From Embiotoca jacksoni (Eukaryota > Chordata > Actinopteri > Embiotocidae): DNA of 64,000 nt. Positions 12,733 to 24,129 of the stretch are shown piece by piece; the first letter of the stretch is position 1, and each line of letters begins with the position of its first letter. Location of the stretch: assembly GCA_022577435.1 (NCBI GenBank), contig JAKOON010000007.1:10052926-10116925 (forward strand), given 5' to 3'. The translations under genes were made by a program, and so were the position numbers. The notes beneath the pieces are model-generated. The model was not told the DNA's origin. It worked only from the letters and a program-made list of their open reading frames with translations, and did no database searches.

Positions 12733-13974
12733 GTATTTGGAATATTACAAATGACTATGAACCCAGTACGAGATGCCAGATCGGCTGCCACGACCACCAC
12801 TGCAGTGTCATATTTGAATATCTATTCACAAGTGAAATTATTGTACGTGGTCAATTGCACAAAAATATAAAGACGTTCAGCACTATGGACAGCGATTAAA
12901 CGGTGAGAAGACCAACAATGTTCACCCTCTAACATCTCCTGCATTCACAAAAAAATAAGAAACTGATCTCCGAACATAAAATAATTTGATTCTTACATTG
13001 TAAGATTAAAAAAAAAAGTATTGCAACATTTCTGATTTGACAAATGTAACCACTCGTTTTAAATTAATAACAATGCCGCCATATACATGGAACCTAATTT
13101 ACATTGGGAATCCTATAACAGTAGATCGTCATTAACTACGGGCCACATCAATATGCTTTGTAATCTCCATAGAACAAAGTGTTTAATTTTACATGAACTA
13201 AGGATATTTGAAACGTTGTCAAAGCTGAAAATAAACATCACCTTTACAAAAGTTGCCTCCAATGTATTAAAATGACTTGATGATTTTGTTCGTCGATTAA
13301 GCACATGTTTGGTCAGCTTGTGTTTCTAATGAATACTACACACACGTGGAAACTCTGTCTACCGCTATCTTAAACATTGATGCAATGACAGGAACGACTA
13401 ATGTTTCATCCAAACGTGATCGAGAAAATAGAGATGCAAACACAGGTGTCCTGCAAACACGGATTGTTTTGTGTGCAGGTAAAAGAAGTAGACATTGAAA
13501 AAACAACAACAACAACAATACAGTCGGTTTTTAGGCTTCATTTCAAGGAGTTGTGTAGACGGTTCTAATCACACACTAATATACAGTCACATATATGAGA
13601 AAAAATAAGACAGGCTTTCCGCCGGGAAAATTCAATTTGTGTTGATAACTCAGCGATTGTTTCATTTCAAAGAGTTATTTCCTAGAAATGGTATTAAACC
13701 ATCATCAAGTATTGGCAGGGAAGTTTGACAGCCAAGAAAAATAGCAAACCTGCAAAAGGGTAGCAATAACTAAGGAAAGTTGGAAAAGGAAACAACAGTC
13801 AAGTCTCAGTCATGTCCTCCACATCATAAACAGAGAGGTACATGCCAAAAAAGGAATATCATGAAAGTGCATGGCAAGGTATAAACCTACCCATGGCTTA
13901 AATGACTTGATGCATATGTACCACTGAATGGTCAAATTCAACGCTGCATTAAACACGGAATGTATGTAGCTTAC
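12733..13974. other. Spacer between gv4 and gv5, no gene seen
   Basis: AT-rich DNA with a short CAA repeat near 13500. I found no protocadherin relic, transposon end or RNA gene. Confidence 0.5.
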
Positions 13975-16374
13975 CTCTGGAGACTCATCCGTCAGGCCAA
14001 ACACTTCAGCAAAGTCAGTTGGACTTTTCCTCAGAGTCTGGTCAGCAGGCAGAGTGTTGTCATTGTAAGACGTCACAAACTTAAAGTCACTGGTTCTAGA
14101 ACCTGTTGTCAGGTAGGCGTCATAGTTGTAAGCGCTGCGTAAAGTTCCTGTGCCGTCAACATCTGCGTAATTAGGAGGGAGATAAGCGCTGGGGATGGCA
14201 ACTGCTCCGTCAAACAACAGTCTGGGCTTCCTCCTGCGACAAAACCTCACACCGAGGATGATGATGATGAAGGTCAGAAAAAAGGTGGATACAGACACCA
14301 GCGCGATGATCAGGTAAGAGGTCAATTTAGAGTTCTTCTCATCGTAAGAAATATCTTTCAGTTCTGGCACCTCAGCCAAGTTATCAGAAATGAGTAAATA
14401 TATGGAACAGGTGGCAGAGAGAGAGGGCTGTCCGTTATCTTTCACTGACACAATAAGGTTCTGTTTCATGCTGTCAGATTCAGAAATGTCCCGCTGGATC
14501 CTGATCTCTCCGCTGTGGACACCAATACTGAAAAGTCCCGGATCAGTGGATTTGACTATATGATAGGACAGCCAGGCGTTCTGTCCGGAGTCCGCGTCCA
14601 CCGCTATCACTTTGGACACCAGAGAGCCTCCGTGTGCAGATTTGGGGATCAGCTCGGTCATGAAGGAGTTACCCTCCGGGGCGGGGTACAGTATCTGAGG
14701 AGAGTTGTCGTTCACATCCGATATGAACACACTGACGGTCACGTTGCTGCTGAGCGGAGGAGAACCGTTGTCTCTGGCCATCACGTGGACTTTAAAACTC
14801 CTGAACTGTTCATAATCAAACGACCTCACAGCGTGGATCACCCCCGTGTCTCCGTTAACAGACAGATAGGAGGACACCGGGGCACCGTTCACCTCACCAG
14901 GTAACAGAGAATAAATCACTGTCCCGTTTTGTCTCCAGTCGGGGTCTCGAGCAGTAACGGAACATAAAGTGGAGCCAGGTTTGTTATTTTCAGTCACATA
15001 TGTGCTGTACGACTGTTCCTCAAACACAGGTGGGTTGTCGTTGATGTCAGCTACAGATAACTGAACAGTTTTAGAGGAGGACAGAGGTGGAGAGCCCTCG
15101 TCAGTGGCAGTGATTGTAATGTTGTAATCAGACACTAATTCACGGTCCAGTTGTCCTGTGGTCACCAGAGAATAATAGTTTTTAATAGACGGGACCAACT
15201 TAAAAGGGACACCCTGCTGAATGGAGCAGCGGACGTGTCCGTTATTTTCAGAGTCTCTGTCCTGCACGTTAATGATGCCTACCTCTGTATCAGGTGACAA
15301 GTTCTCGGGTATGGGGTTATTCAGCGATTTTAGGCTAATTCCAGGAGGGTTGTCATTAACATCGGACAGCTCAATTATCACTTTGGAATCTGAGGTGAGG
15401 CCATATCCATCTTTAGCATCCACCCGCATTTCATACACTGATGCTTCTTCAAAATCCAAAGGTCCTATTACTTTCATTTCTCCAGTGGTGTGATTTAGAG
15501 CAAACACTCTTCTACCAGTTTCTGAAATACGACTCAACTCAAAAGTCACAGCACCATTTAGACCTTCATCTGCATCAGTTGCATCCACTTTAACCACTAC
15601 AGTATCTAGAGGAGAATTCTCAGGAATAATTGCTTTATATACGGCCTGGCTGAACACTGGCGCGTTGTCATTAGCATCCAGGACAGTCACATGCACCGTT
15701 GCAGTGCCAGTTCTTCTCGGAGTGCCTCCGTCTAGTGCAGTGAGCAGTAATCTCAATTCCCGCTGTTCCTCCCGGTCTAATTCCTTATCTAGCACTAGCT
15801 CTGCAAATTTACCCCCATCTAATTTTGACTGGATATTCAGGACTAAGAAACTGTTCGTCTCCAATGAATAGCTTTGAACAGCGTTTTGACCAATATCTAC
15901 ATCGTGCGCCTCCAACACACGAAAGCGGGATCCTTTTACAGCCAATTCATTGATTTCCATTTTAATTTCATCCTTAATAAAAACAGGTGGATTATCATTA
16001 ATATCCCGTATTTGCAGCGAAATGCGGTGCAACTCCAGCGGAGCCTCTAAGATCAACTCAAATGTAAGAATACAAGATGTCTTTTCGCTGCAAAGAGCCT
16101 CTCTGTCAATCCTTTCAGCTACAATCAAATCTCCAGTGTTTAGATTTATGTCACAGGACCGTTTACGATTCAGATCACTGTCGATGCGGGCCTTTCGAGC
16201 AGACAATGTCCCCACGTTCAGTCCAAGATCCCTTGCTATGTTTCCTATGACGGATCCGGGTTTCATTTCCTCTGGAATAGAATAGCTCATATCTCCATTA
16301 CTGCCGTGAAGCATCAAAAGAAAGAAAGCAACGCTATAAAGCAGGCCAGCCACTGAATACCCATTGTGTGCCAT
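13975..16374 (-). CDS. pcdhg: Gamma-type clustered protocadherin variable exon gv4
   Basis: The exon encodes 800 residues. The start was placed at 16374 (MAHNGYSV) because the signal peptide (about 27 residues, ending GSNG) begins there; an in-frame ATG ten codons earlier is less likely. The mature protein starts DMSYSI, then six cadherin repeats, a membrane helix at about 684-709, and a tail ending DESPE at a GAG|GTAAGC donor in phase 0. EC1 has the pair CSEKTSC, and EC2 carries NELAVKGS where paralogues have RESA. The tail reads SPTDFAEVF where most copies have SPSDFADVF, so the homogenised block is not quite identical here. Past the donor the frame would stay open for about 55 codons, but that is intron by comparison with the paralogues. 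Confidence 0.94.
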
Positions 16375-16598
16375 CCCGTGACAATATCTGAAAAAAATAC
16401 TCAAAAACGTTTAAAGATCTTACTGTTCCGCGAGCGAAAATATCTGCGGTCCAGAAAACATAATCACACAGCAGTTGTACGAGAAAACATTGTGTGCAGC
16501 GAATAGTTGACCGAAGCACAGCCAAACGTTTGACAAGGAGAAGATCGAGTCTACAGTAACAAAGCAGGAGAAAAGGCTGGAAGCGTGATTCCACCGCT

Positions 16599-16620
16599 GG
16601 TGAACAGCGACACTGTGAGT
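16599..16620 (-). promoter_or_regulatory. gv4 CGCT-type conserved sequence element
   Basis: The plus strand reads ggtgaacagcgacactgtga, about 225 bp before the chosen ATG. The core AGCGAC (GTCGCT on the gene strand) is intact. The GTGGGTGGAG box expected about 30 bp downstream is absent, unlike in gv1, gv2, gv3 and gv5. Confidence 0.72.
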
Positions 16621-17941
16621 GAAATTCAGTCTCTACATCGGACAGATCAGCATTTAATGCATACAAAATGACTACTTTTTCTTTGTTAATCTTTAAAAAT
16701 AAATAAATGAATGAATAAGTTAAATTAAAAGCTAAGACTACCTTTAAAGGCTAGTGTCATTTATATGTAAATTTTGCAAGCTTACACTACCCACTCTATA
16801 TCTGTAAATTAGATATTTTAAGCTGGCCGAACCATTTTGTCACTGGTAAGAATTAAATCTAATACTAGAACATGACAGGATTACAAAGTGTAAATATTTA
16901 CCAGAGAGATAAAATGGAAAAGTAACGTTATGTATGCCATTTCAGAACATTTTAATTAATCTTGTGAATTTACATTATTCATATCAGTACAAGAAAATAA
17001 ATAACTTGTCTATTCATTCCAATTCAGAATTAATGGCTGGTCCACCATCAGTATTGAAAGCCTTTTCACACTGCAACCAAGTGCTTCATCTGGACACTTT
17101 CGGGAGGAGAAAAAATATTACACTGAAAAGAAGACACTTGTCATGGCTCAGAGTAGTTTACAGTACCTGTTTTGTAAAAAAAAAAAAAAAAAACATTTAA
17201 AAGGGGAACAACAGAATACTGAATGAGCAGGGATCTGATCTAAAACATGCCAGTGTGTAATGTTAGCACAGTCAGTGGGTGGAAGTCCTGAAACTGCAGA
17301 ACATATACTGAAAGAAAACTGACTGTAGATCTTTTGGATTTTTGTTATCGGTTCCTGACTGATTTGTCAATCAATTATAATTAAAATCTTCAGTGTGTGG
17401 TTAATGCCTCTGTCCAGATTGCATTTTGTATATGTGGCCTCTGTAACTGGCTGTCTTACTATCTCTTATTCTTTGCTGCAAATATGAGTTTAATGACTTA
17501 CATGTAATGCAAATTGTTAAATGTTTGTCCTCTTAAAGTTACCTTTTGGTCAACAAGTCTTGAGTTAACCTGAAGTGATCTTGTCCGTTTTCTCATTCCG
17601 TTAAATTTGAATATGGGACAGTGGAATATTGTATTAATGGATAATTATCATTATTGGAACTGAATTATTAAACTTGATGAATGTATATGCCAGCACAATT
17701 AAATGAGCAAAAAACGTGTTCCTGGCCACCTCGTATGTGTCCATAGCTGAAATCATTGAATAAAAACCCTTAATATTTTCTAGCCTTCAAAACATTAGTA
17801 AAGGACTTTTTTTGTCATAATGTTATTCCACAAAAATAAGCCTTTGATAAATGACATTGGACATTCAAATATCAAGCGGAAAAAAACACCTCAGTACAAC
17901 GTCTTAATATAATTTCAGAAAAAAGTGTTCAATATACATGA
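16621..17941. other. Spacer between gv3 and gv4, no gene seen
   Basis: AT-rich sequence with an 18-base A run near 17178. I see no coding signal or recognised repeat until the flank duplication beginning at 17942. Confidence 0.5.
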
Positions 17942-18157
17942 TTTGACTCAAGTATGCATCAATCTTAAATTTATGTCAGTAAATGATATTAATTCGAAAT
18001 GTAAAACATGAAATAAAATGTGTGAAATTCAAGGCCAAAATACATTTCTTATATCTGTTAACACGAGTCACGATTGATTCTTCGATGCACAACACTGTCA
18101 AACAAGCAACTGGAAAATATATTGAAATACTTGTGAATAAGTCAAATTAATCCTACC
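17942..18157 (-). repeat. 3'-flank duplication shared by gv3 and gv5 (copy 2)
   Basis: This is the partner of 9934-10147. It begins tttgactcaagtatgcat and continues to the gv3 donor. The tail-relic stump that abuts copy 1 is missing here: similarity ends exactly where that stump starts. Confidence 0.85.
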
Positions 18158-20538
18158 TCTGGAGATCCATCTGACTCTCCAAAGACGTCAGCAAAGTCTG
18201 ATGGACTTTTCCTCAGAGTCTGGTCAGCAGGCAGCGTGTTGTCATTGTAAGATGTCACAAACTTAAAGTCACTGGTTCTAGAACCTGTTGTCAGGTAGGC
18301 ATCATAGTTGTAAGCGCTGCGTAAAGTTCCTGTGCCGTCAACATCTGCGTAATTAGGAGGGAGATAAGCGCTGGGGATGGCAACTGCTCCGTCAAACAAC
18401 AGTCTGGGCTTTCTCCTGCGACAAAACCTCACACCGAGGATGATGATGATGAAGGTCAGAAAAAAGGTGGACACAGACACCAGCGCGATGATCAGATAAG
18501 AGGTCAATTTGGAATTCTTCTCATCATAAGAAATATCTTTCAGTTCTGGCACCTCAGCCAAGTTATCAGAAATGAGTAAATATATGGAACAGGTGGCAGA
18601 GAGAGAGGGCTGTCCGTTATCTTTCACTGACACAATAAGGTTCTGTTTCATGCTGTCAGATTCAGAAATGTCCCGCTGGATCCTGATCTCTCCGCTGTGG
18701 AGACCAATAATGAAAAGTCCCGGATCAGTGGATTTGACTATATGATAGGACAGCCAGGCGTTCTGTCCGGAGTCCGCGTCCACCGCTATCACCTTGGACA
18801 CCAGAGAGCCTCCGTGTGCAGCTTTGGGGACCAGCTCGGTCATGAAGGAGTTGCCCTCCGGGGCGGGGTACAGTATCTGAGGAGAGTTGTCGTTCACATC
18901 CGATATGAAAACACTGACGGTCACGTTGCTGCTGAGCGGAGGAGAACCGTTGTCTCTGGCCATCACGTGGACTTTAAAACTCCTGAACTGTTCATAATCA
19001 AACGACCTCACAGCGTGGATCACCCCCGTGTCTCCGTTAACAGACAGATAGGAGGACACCGGGGCACCGTTCACCTCACCAGGTAACAGAGAATAAATCA
19101 CTGTACCGTTTTGTCTCCAGTCGGGGTCTCGAGCAGTAACGGAACATAAAGTGGAGCCAGGTTTGTTATTTTCAGTCACATATGTGCTGTACGACTGTTC
19201 CTCAAACACAGGTGGGTTGTCGTTGATGTCAGCTACAGATAACTGAACAGTTTTAGAGGAGGACAGAGGTGGAGAGCCCTCGTCAGTGGCAGTGATCGTA
19301 ATGTTGTAATCAGACACGAGTTCACGGTCCAGTTGTCCTGTGGTCACCAGAGAATAATAGTTTTTAATAGAAGGGACCAACTTAAAAGGGACACCCTGCT
19401 GAATGGAGCAGCGGATCTGTCCATTTTTCTCTGAGTCTCTATCCTGCACGTTAATGATGCCCACCTCTGTACCGGGTGACACGTTCTCAGGTATAGGATT
19501 GGACAAGGATTTCATATATATCACTGGGGCGTTGTCATTCACATCTGTAACGTCTATTATGACTTTGGCATAAGAAGCTAATCCTAAACCATCTTTAGCT
19601 TCCACTCTCATTTCAAAAGAACTACTTACTTCGAAGTCAATCACACCAGTTACTCTGATTTCACCCGTTTTAGAATCAATAGAAAATAAATGCATATCGT
19701 CGTCTGAAACGTCACCTAAATCATATGTAACATCTCCATTCACTCCTTCGTCTGCGTCAGTAGCACTAACAATAATCACTATTGTCTCTGGAGGAGAATT
19801 TTCAGGTACACTGGCTTTATAAACGGCCTGGCTGAACACTGGGGCGTTATCATTAGCATCCAGTACAGTGACGTGTATGACTACTGTACCTGATCTCTGA
19901 GGAGATCCACCATCCAAAGCTGTGAGAAGCAAATTGATCTCTTTTCGTTTCTCTCGATCAAGCTTATTCTCCAGTACGAGTTCAACTCTGTTACTGTCAA
20001 CAGCGAGAATAAAGTTGTCGTTCTTTTGAAGGTTATATCTTTGAACAGAATTTTGACCTATATCTGCATCGCGGGCCTCCTCGATAGAGAAGCGGTTACC
20101 TCTGTCTGCCGACTCTCTTATTTCCATTTCAATCAAATTTTTCTTGAATTTTGGAGAGTTGTCGTTCACGTCTTCAATATGAAGATTTACACGATGAAGC
20201 TCTAAAGGGTTTTCGAACACCAGATCTACTTTTAAAACACATGAAGGTTTCTTGCCGCAAAGGCTTTCTCTGTCAATTCTCTCGGATGTAATCAAATCCC
20301 CGGTACTCAGATTAATGTCACAGAAGCGCTTACGGGTCTCCTCAAAATCAACACGGGTCTTCCGGGAAGATAAGGTCCTCAGATCAAGACCAAGATCCTT
20401 GGCTACATTTCCAATAACAGAGTCTCGTTTCAGTTCTTCGGGAAGAGAATAACTCAGATCGCCATAAACGAGGTGCAGCGTTACGATGAACAAAGCGAAG
20501 AAGCTCGGTCCAAGCGCTGAAAATCCTTTGTCTCCCAT
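18157..20538 (-). CDS. pcdhg: Gamma-type clustered protocadherin variable exon gv3
   Basis: The exon encodes 794 residues. The start at 20538 (MGDKGFSALG) aligns with gv1 and gv2; upstream in-frame ATGs add only non-signal residues. The signal peptide is about 26 residues ending LVYG, then DLSYSL. Six EC repeats, a membrane helix at about 678-703, and a tail ending ESDGSPE at GAG|GTAGGA follow. The N-terminal half belongs to the gv1/gv2/gv3 subgroup (shared RKTRVDFE, ITSERIDRE, NRVELVLEN), while its last residues and 3' intron match gv5 instead. This is therefore a mosaic exon. EC2 is short between NNFIL-like and NRVELVL segments, lacking the longer loop seen in gv4-gv7. Confidence 0.94.
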
Positions 20539-20709
20539 CCTGGCACAAAATCGTCCTCGGGTTGAAAGACTCGGAATGGTCAGTGCCACAAAACAAGATC
20601 TGTCCAAAAATAAACCACAAAAATACGTTCCAGCAAGTTACACGGTCTTAAACGTTCAGAAATGTAACCATTTCTCTGTACAATCTGCAGTTAATGTCTA
20701 TATACAGTA

Positions 20710-20762
20710 GTGGGTGGAGTGGCGAGTACTTTTTTTCCGTCAGCCAACAGCGACACCATGAG
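20710..20762 (-). promoter_or_regulatory. gv3 promoter: CGCT element plus GT-rich box
   Basis: The CGCT element is at 20741-20762 (cagccaacagcgacaccatg on the plus strand), about 203 bp before the ATG. GTGGGTGGAG is at 20710-20719, about 30 bp away. The sequence and spacing are almost the same as in gv2. Confidence 0.78.
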
Positions 20763-21587
20763 TCCCCTTTAAATCTTCACACTAGTATGCAATGAAATGA
20801 TCTTCACAAAATTTCAAACAACATTAAGACAGTATTCAGAAAACACAGTCTTCCATTTATCTAAAACAAAAATAGGATCGATTCACGTGAAAAAGTGAGC
20901 TACCTAAGATTTGTTTTGCAACCCTTAAATCACCCTCTCATGTTCCCCTTTTTTCTTTAGCCTTCTAAAAGATGCAGTAAGCAAAAAGCTATTAACATAT
21001 GCAACTGTGTCCTGTCTGAGCCTCCAGAAGAGAAATTCACCTAAACTTTGACAACACTAACATTCACCAACACTGTCACACACTGCATTATTGAAACACA
21101 AAACAGACCTTGAGCGCTTGATATTAAGACAGTGATCTGAGGCAATCAGGTGATATAAGACAATCTAAAGTTTCATTCCACACAAAAACATTATCGTGAT
21201 TTAAATTTCCACAACATGAATGAAAAGCTAAATACGTCGACAGCTGCATTTTAACCCTGAAGATGTTTTTCAGCACCACGGACAGGTACCTTAAGATATG
21301 GTATTGCTGATGGCACAGTGAATACGGTGCTGGTCCCCGAAAGACCATGTCTATTCATGTCATTTAGTCACAGTTTAACAAAACTAAAGTTTTATTTATT
21401 CTTAAACCCAAATGTGAAGTCATGTAACTCCCCAGGCTGACTCAGAAAAAGAAGCTGCACACATTCTGAATAGTGACAAATTATTAACATCAGACAAAGC
21501 AAGAGACTGTGGAACATGTATGCACAACTGCTGATTTGATTTCAATTCAGTGGTTTCACACAACAAAACTTTACTGATAATGTTTAT
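20763..21587 (-). repeat. Spacer homologous to the gv1/gv2 spacer (tandem duplication copy)
   Basis: Landmarks recur in the same order at 26733-27575: ttagccttctaaaag, then tttcagcacca.ggacaagtaccttaa, then attgctgatg, then a gtggttt near the end. This shows that gene plus upstream flank were duplicated as a unit. Divergence is moderate, with many small indels. Confidence 0.7.
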
Positions 21588-21588
21588 A

Positions 21589-23735
21589 CAACCCTGTTTC
21601 CAAAAAAGTTAGGACGCTGTGTAAAATGTAAATAAAAACAGAATGCAATGATTTGCAAATCCTGTGAACCCATATTTAATTGCAAATAGACCAAACACAG
21701 CAGATACAATTTTGAAATTGAGAAATGTTTTATGAGAAATATATGCTTATTTTGAATTTGATACCAGCAACATGTTTCAAAAAAGTTGGGACAGGGACAA
21801 AAAACACCTGGTGGGACATCTTACAACTAATTAGGTTATTTGGCAACAGATCAGTAACTTTATTGGCTATAAAAAAAAAAGACCATCCTAGAGAGGCAAA
21901 GTGTCTCAGCAGTGAAGATTAATGACTATAAAAGACTGAGTGAGAAAATAATGCAACAATCTAGGAATAATGGCCCTCATTCATCAATGTCTTAAGATTT
22001 TCTTAAATTTGTTCTTAAGAAATGTCCTAACAAAAATCTACCTCAGATCATGACGTCTTCTTAAACCCTAGATTTGTTCACACCTGTGTTCTTATATTGA
22101 TGAATCCCACAGTCCTTTTAAATTGAAAGCGCGTGCCAGTTGTTCTAATTAGCATAGATAAACACCCTGCCAGTGCCCATAAAAGGGCATGAGACTGCAG
22201 TGCCGTATACGGAGTCACAGAAAGTGAAGGAAAAGAGAAAAGTTGAAAACCATGATGCTTTGTAAAGTAATGAAAATAATTATTAAAATACAGTAGTTAA
22301 TTATAATTTTTTTTTATTGGAGATTAAATACTATAATATTATACAAGTGTTGAATTGAAGAAAACACATTAACCAATTATTTGCCACAAACATTTCAGCA
22401 CTCGGATGTGCTTAAGTGTATTATTAAGCGTAAGTAGATTTTGTTCTTTCCGTCGAATAAATCCCAAATAAGAAAACATTGGTGAATGCAATGCATAGTC
22501 TTCGTAAAAACTGCGTAAGCAGTATTTAAGAAGGAATTTCTTCTTACTAACTGTTGGTGAATAATGCTCCTGAATGTAAAGTTGTAAAGAATTGGGGGAG
22601 TTCATTATCTACAGAACATAATATAATTGAAAGATTCAGAGAATCTGGAGAAATCTGTATACCCGAGGGACAACGCTGAAAACCAATATTGGATGGCTGT
22701 GATTTTCGGGCCCTCAAGCAGCATTGCATTAAAAACAGACACAAATTCTGTAATGAAATCATTGTATGGGCTAAGAAACACTTCTGAAAACCATTGTCTG
22801 GGAACACAGTTCATCACTGCATCCACAAATGCAGGTTAAAACGCTACCATGCAAAGAAGAAACTATATAAAAGATCCAGAAAAAAAAACACGCCATCTCT
22901 GGGCCCGAGCTCATTTAAGATAGACTGAGGCGAAGTGGAAAACTGTCCTGTGGTCTGACGTAGGGAAATTTGAGATTCTTTTTTTAAATCATTGATGCTG
23001 CATCCTCCACGCTAAAAGGGAGAGGAACTTCCTAGCTTGTTATCAGCCCTCAGTTAAAAATTTAGCATCCTTGAAGGTACAGGGATGCATGAGTGCACAT
23101 GGTATTGGTAACTTGAACATCACGGAAAAAACCATGAATGCTAAATATTGTATACAGATTTTGGAGCAACATGTGCTGCCATTCAGACAACATCTCTTTC
23201 AGTGAAGGCCTTGTTTATTTCAGCAAAACAATTCCAAACCACATTCTGCCATATTGCAACAGCACGGCTCTCTAGTAGAAGACTCTGGGTGCTAAACTGG
23301 CCTGCCTGCAGTTCATACCCGTCTTCCATTTAAAAAAATTGGCGAATCATGAAATGAAAAATACAACTAAGGAGAACCCGAATTGTTGAGCAGCTGAAAT
23401 CCCATCTCATGCAATAATGGGACAATATTTTACTTCCAAAACTAACATAACAGATATCCTCAGTTCCCAGTTTAGAGAGTTTTGTAAAATGAAGAGGTGA
23501 GGCAAAACAGTAGACATGCCCCTGTCCCAACATTTTTGAAATGTGATGCTGTCATCAAATTCAATATAAGCATGTATTTTTCCATTAAAAAATAAAATGT
23601 CTTACTTTCAACATTTGATATGTTGTCTTTGGTCTTTTTGCAATTAAACATGGGTTTATATGAGTTGTAAAGCTTTGCATTCTGTTTTTAATTTACATTT
23701 TACACAGCGTCCCAATGTTTTTGGAAACAGGGTTG
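21589..23735 (+). mobile_element. Degenerate Tc1/mariner-type DNA transposon with a nested insertion
   Basis: The element is bounded by long inverted repeats, imperfect over roughly 210-240 bp. The left end starts caaccctgtttccaaaaa and the right end is its reverse complement. It is flanked by TA, the Tc1/mariner target. The interior on the plus strand keeps recognisable but broken transposase sequence from about 22590 to 23520: a region matching the family around GGTCTGACG (first catalytic Asp) near 22955, a stretch reading RLWVLNWPACSS near 23280, and a region near 23340 where the IENxWRxMK motif would lie. Stops and frameshifts rule out activity. Without the nested segment the length is about 1.55 kb, normal for the family. 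It sits in the gv2/gv3 spacer and is absent from the homologous gv1/gv2 spacer. Confidence 0.85.
21973..22566. mobile_element. MITE-like insertion nested inside the Tc1 element
   Basis: The Tc1 sequence is interrupted after ...ggaataatg and resumes at ...gaataatgctcctgaatg. The roughly 590 bp between has weakly matching ends (cattcatcaa against the reverse complement ending ttattcaccaa). The repeated gaataatg could be an 8-base target duplication, but it overlaps the terminal similarity, so the superfamily cannot be decided. No coding sequence was seen. Confidence 0.5.
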
Positions 23736-24129
23736 TATATTTTTTTCAAAGATGCCACAGGTTTTGGTTGGCGAAGCTCAATTTAAATCAAATCATAAGT
23801 ATAATGTTAGTTTTTTAGATTGCTAAATAGTCATACTGAATATATTCCACAAATAGCCGATTTATACCATAAATTTATCAAGACAAAGTAATTAGCTGGC
23901 AAAAAAAAAAAAAAATCTCCACATTTTGCAAAAACTTCCGTTGAATAACCTCACATTTACGTTTCGATTTTAGAGACATATTGCTCATGCTGAAGCCATA
24001 CGGACAATAACCTCAGATTTAAGGTTTAGGTTTCAGAGATATATAACACATACTTCAGCCGGAAATACATTACAAAGACTCCGTTAACAAGTCACAAATA
24101 AAAGGTGAAGTGGTCGGAATGTTTCCTAC
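23736..24129. other. Remainder of the gv2/gv3 spacer
   Basis: This non-coding stretch includes an A run near 23900. The part from about 23935 matches 27660-27810 (shared tcagagatat.taacacatact.cagccgga and aaagactccgttaacaa), so it belongs to the tandem duplication unit. Confidence 0.6.
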
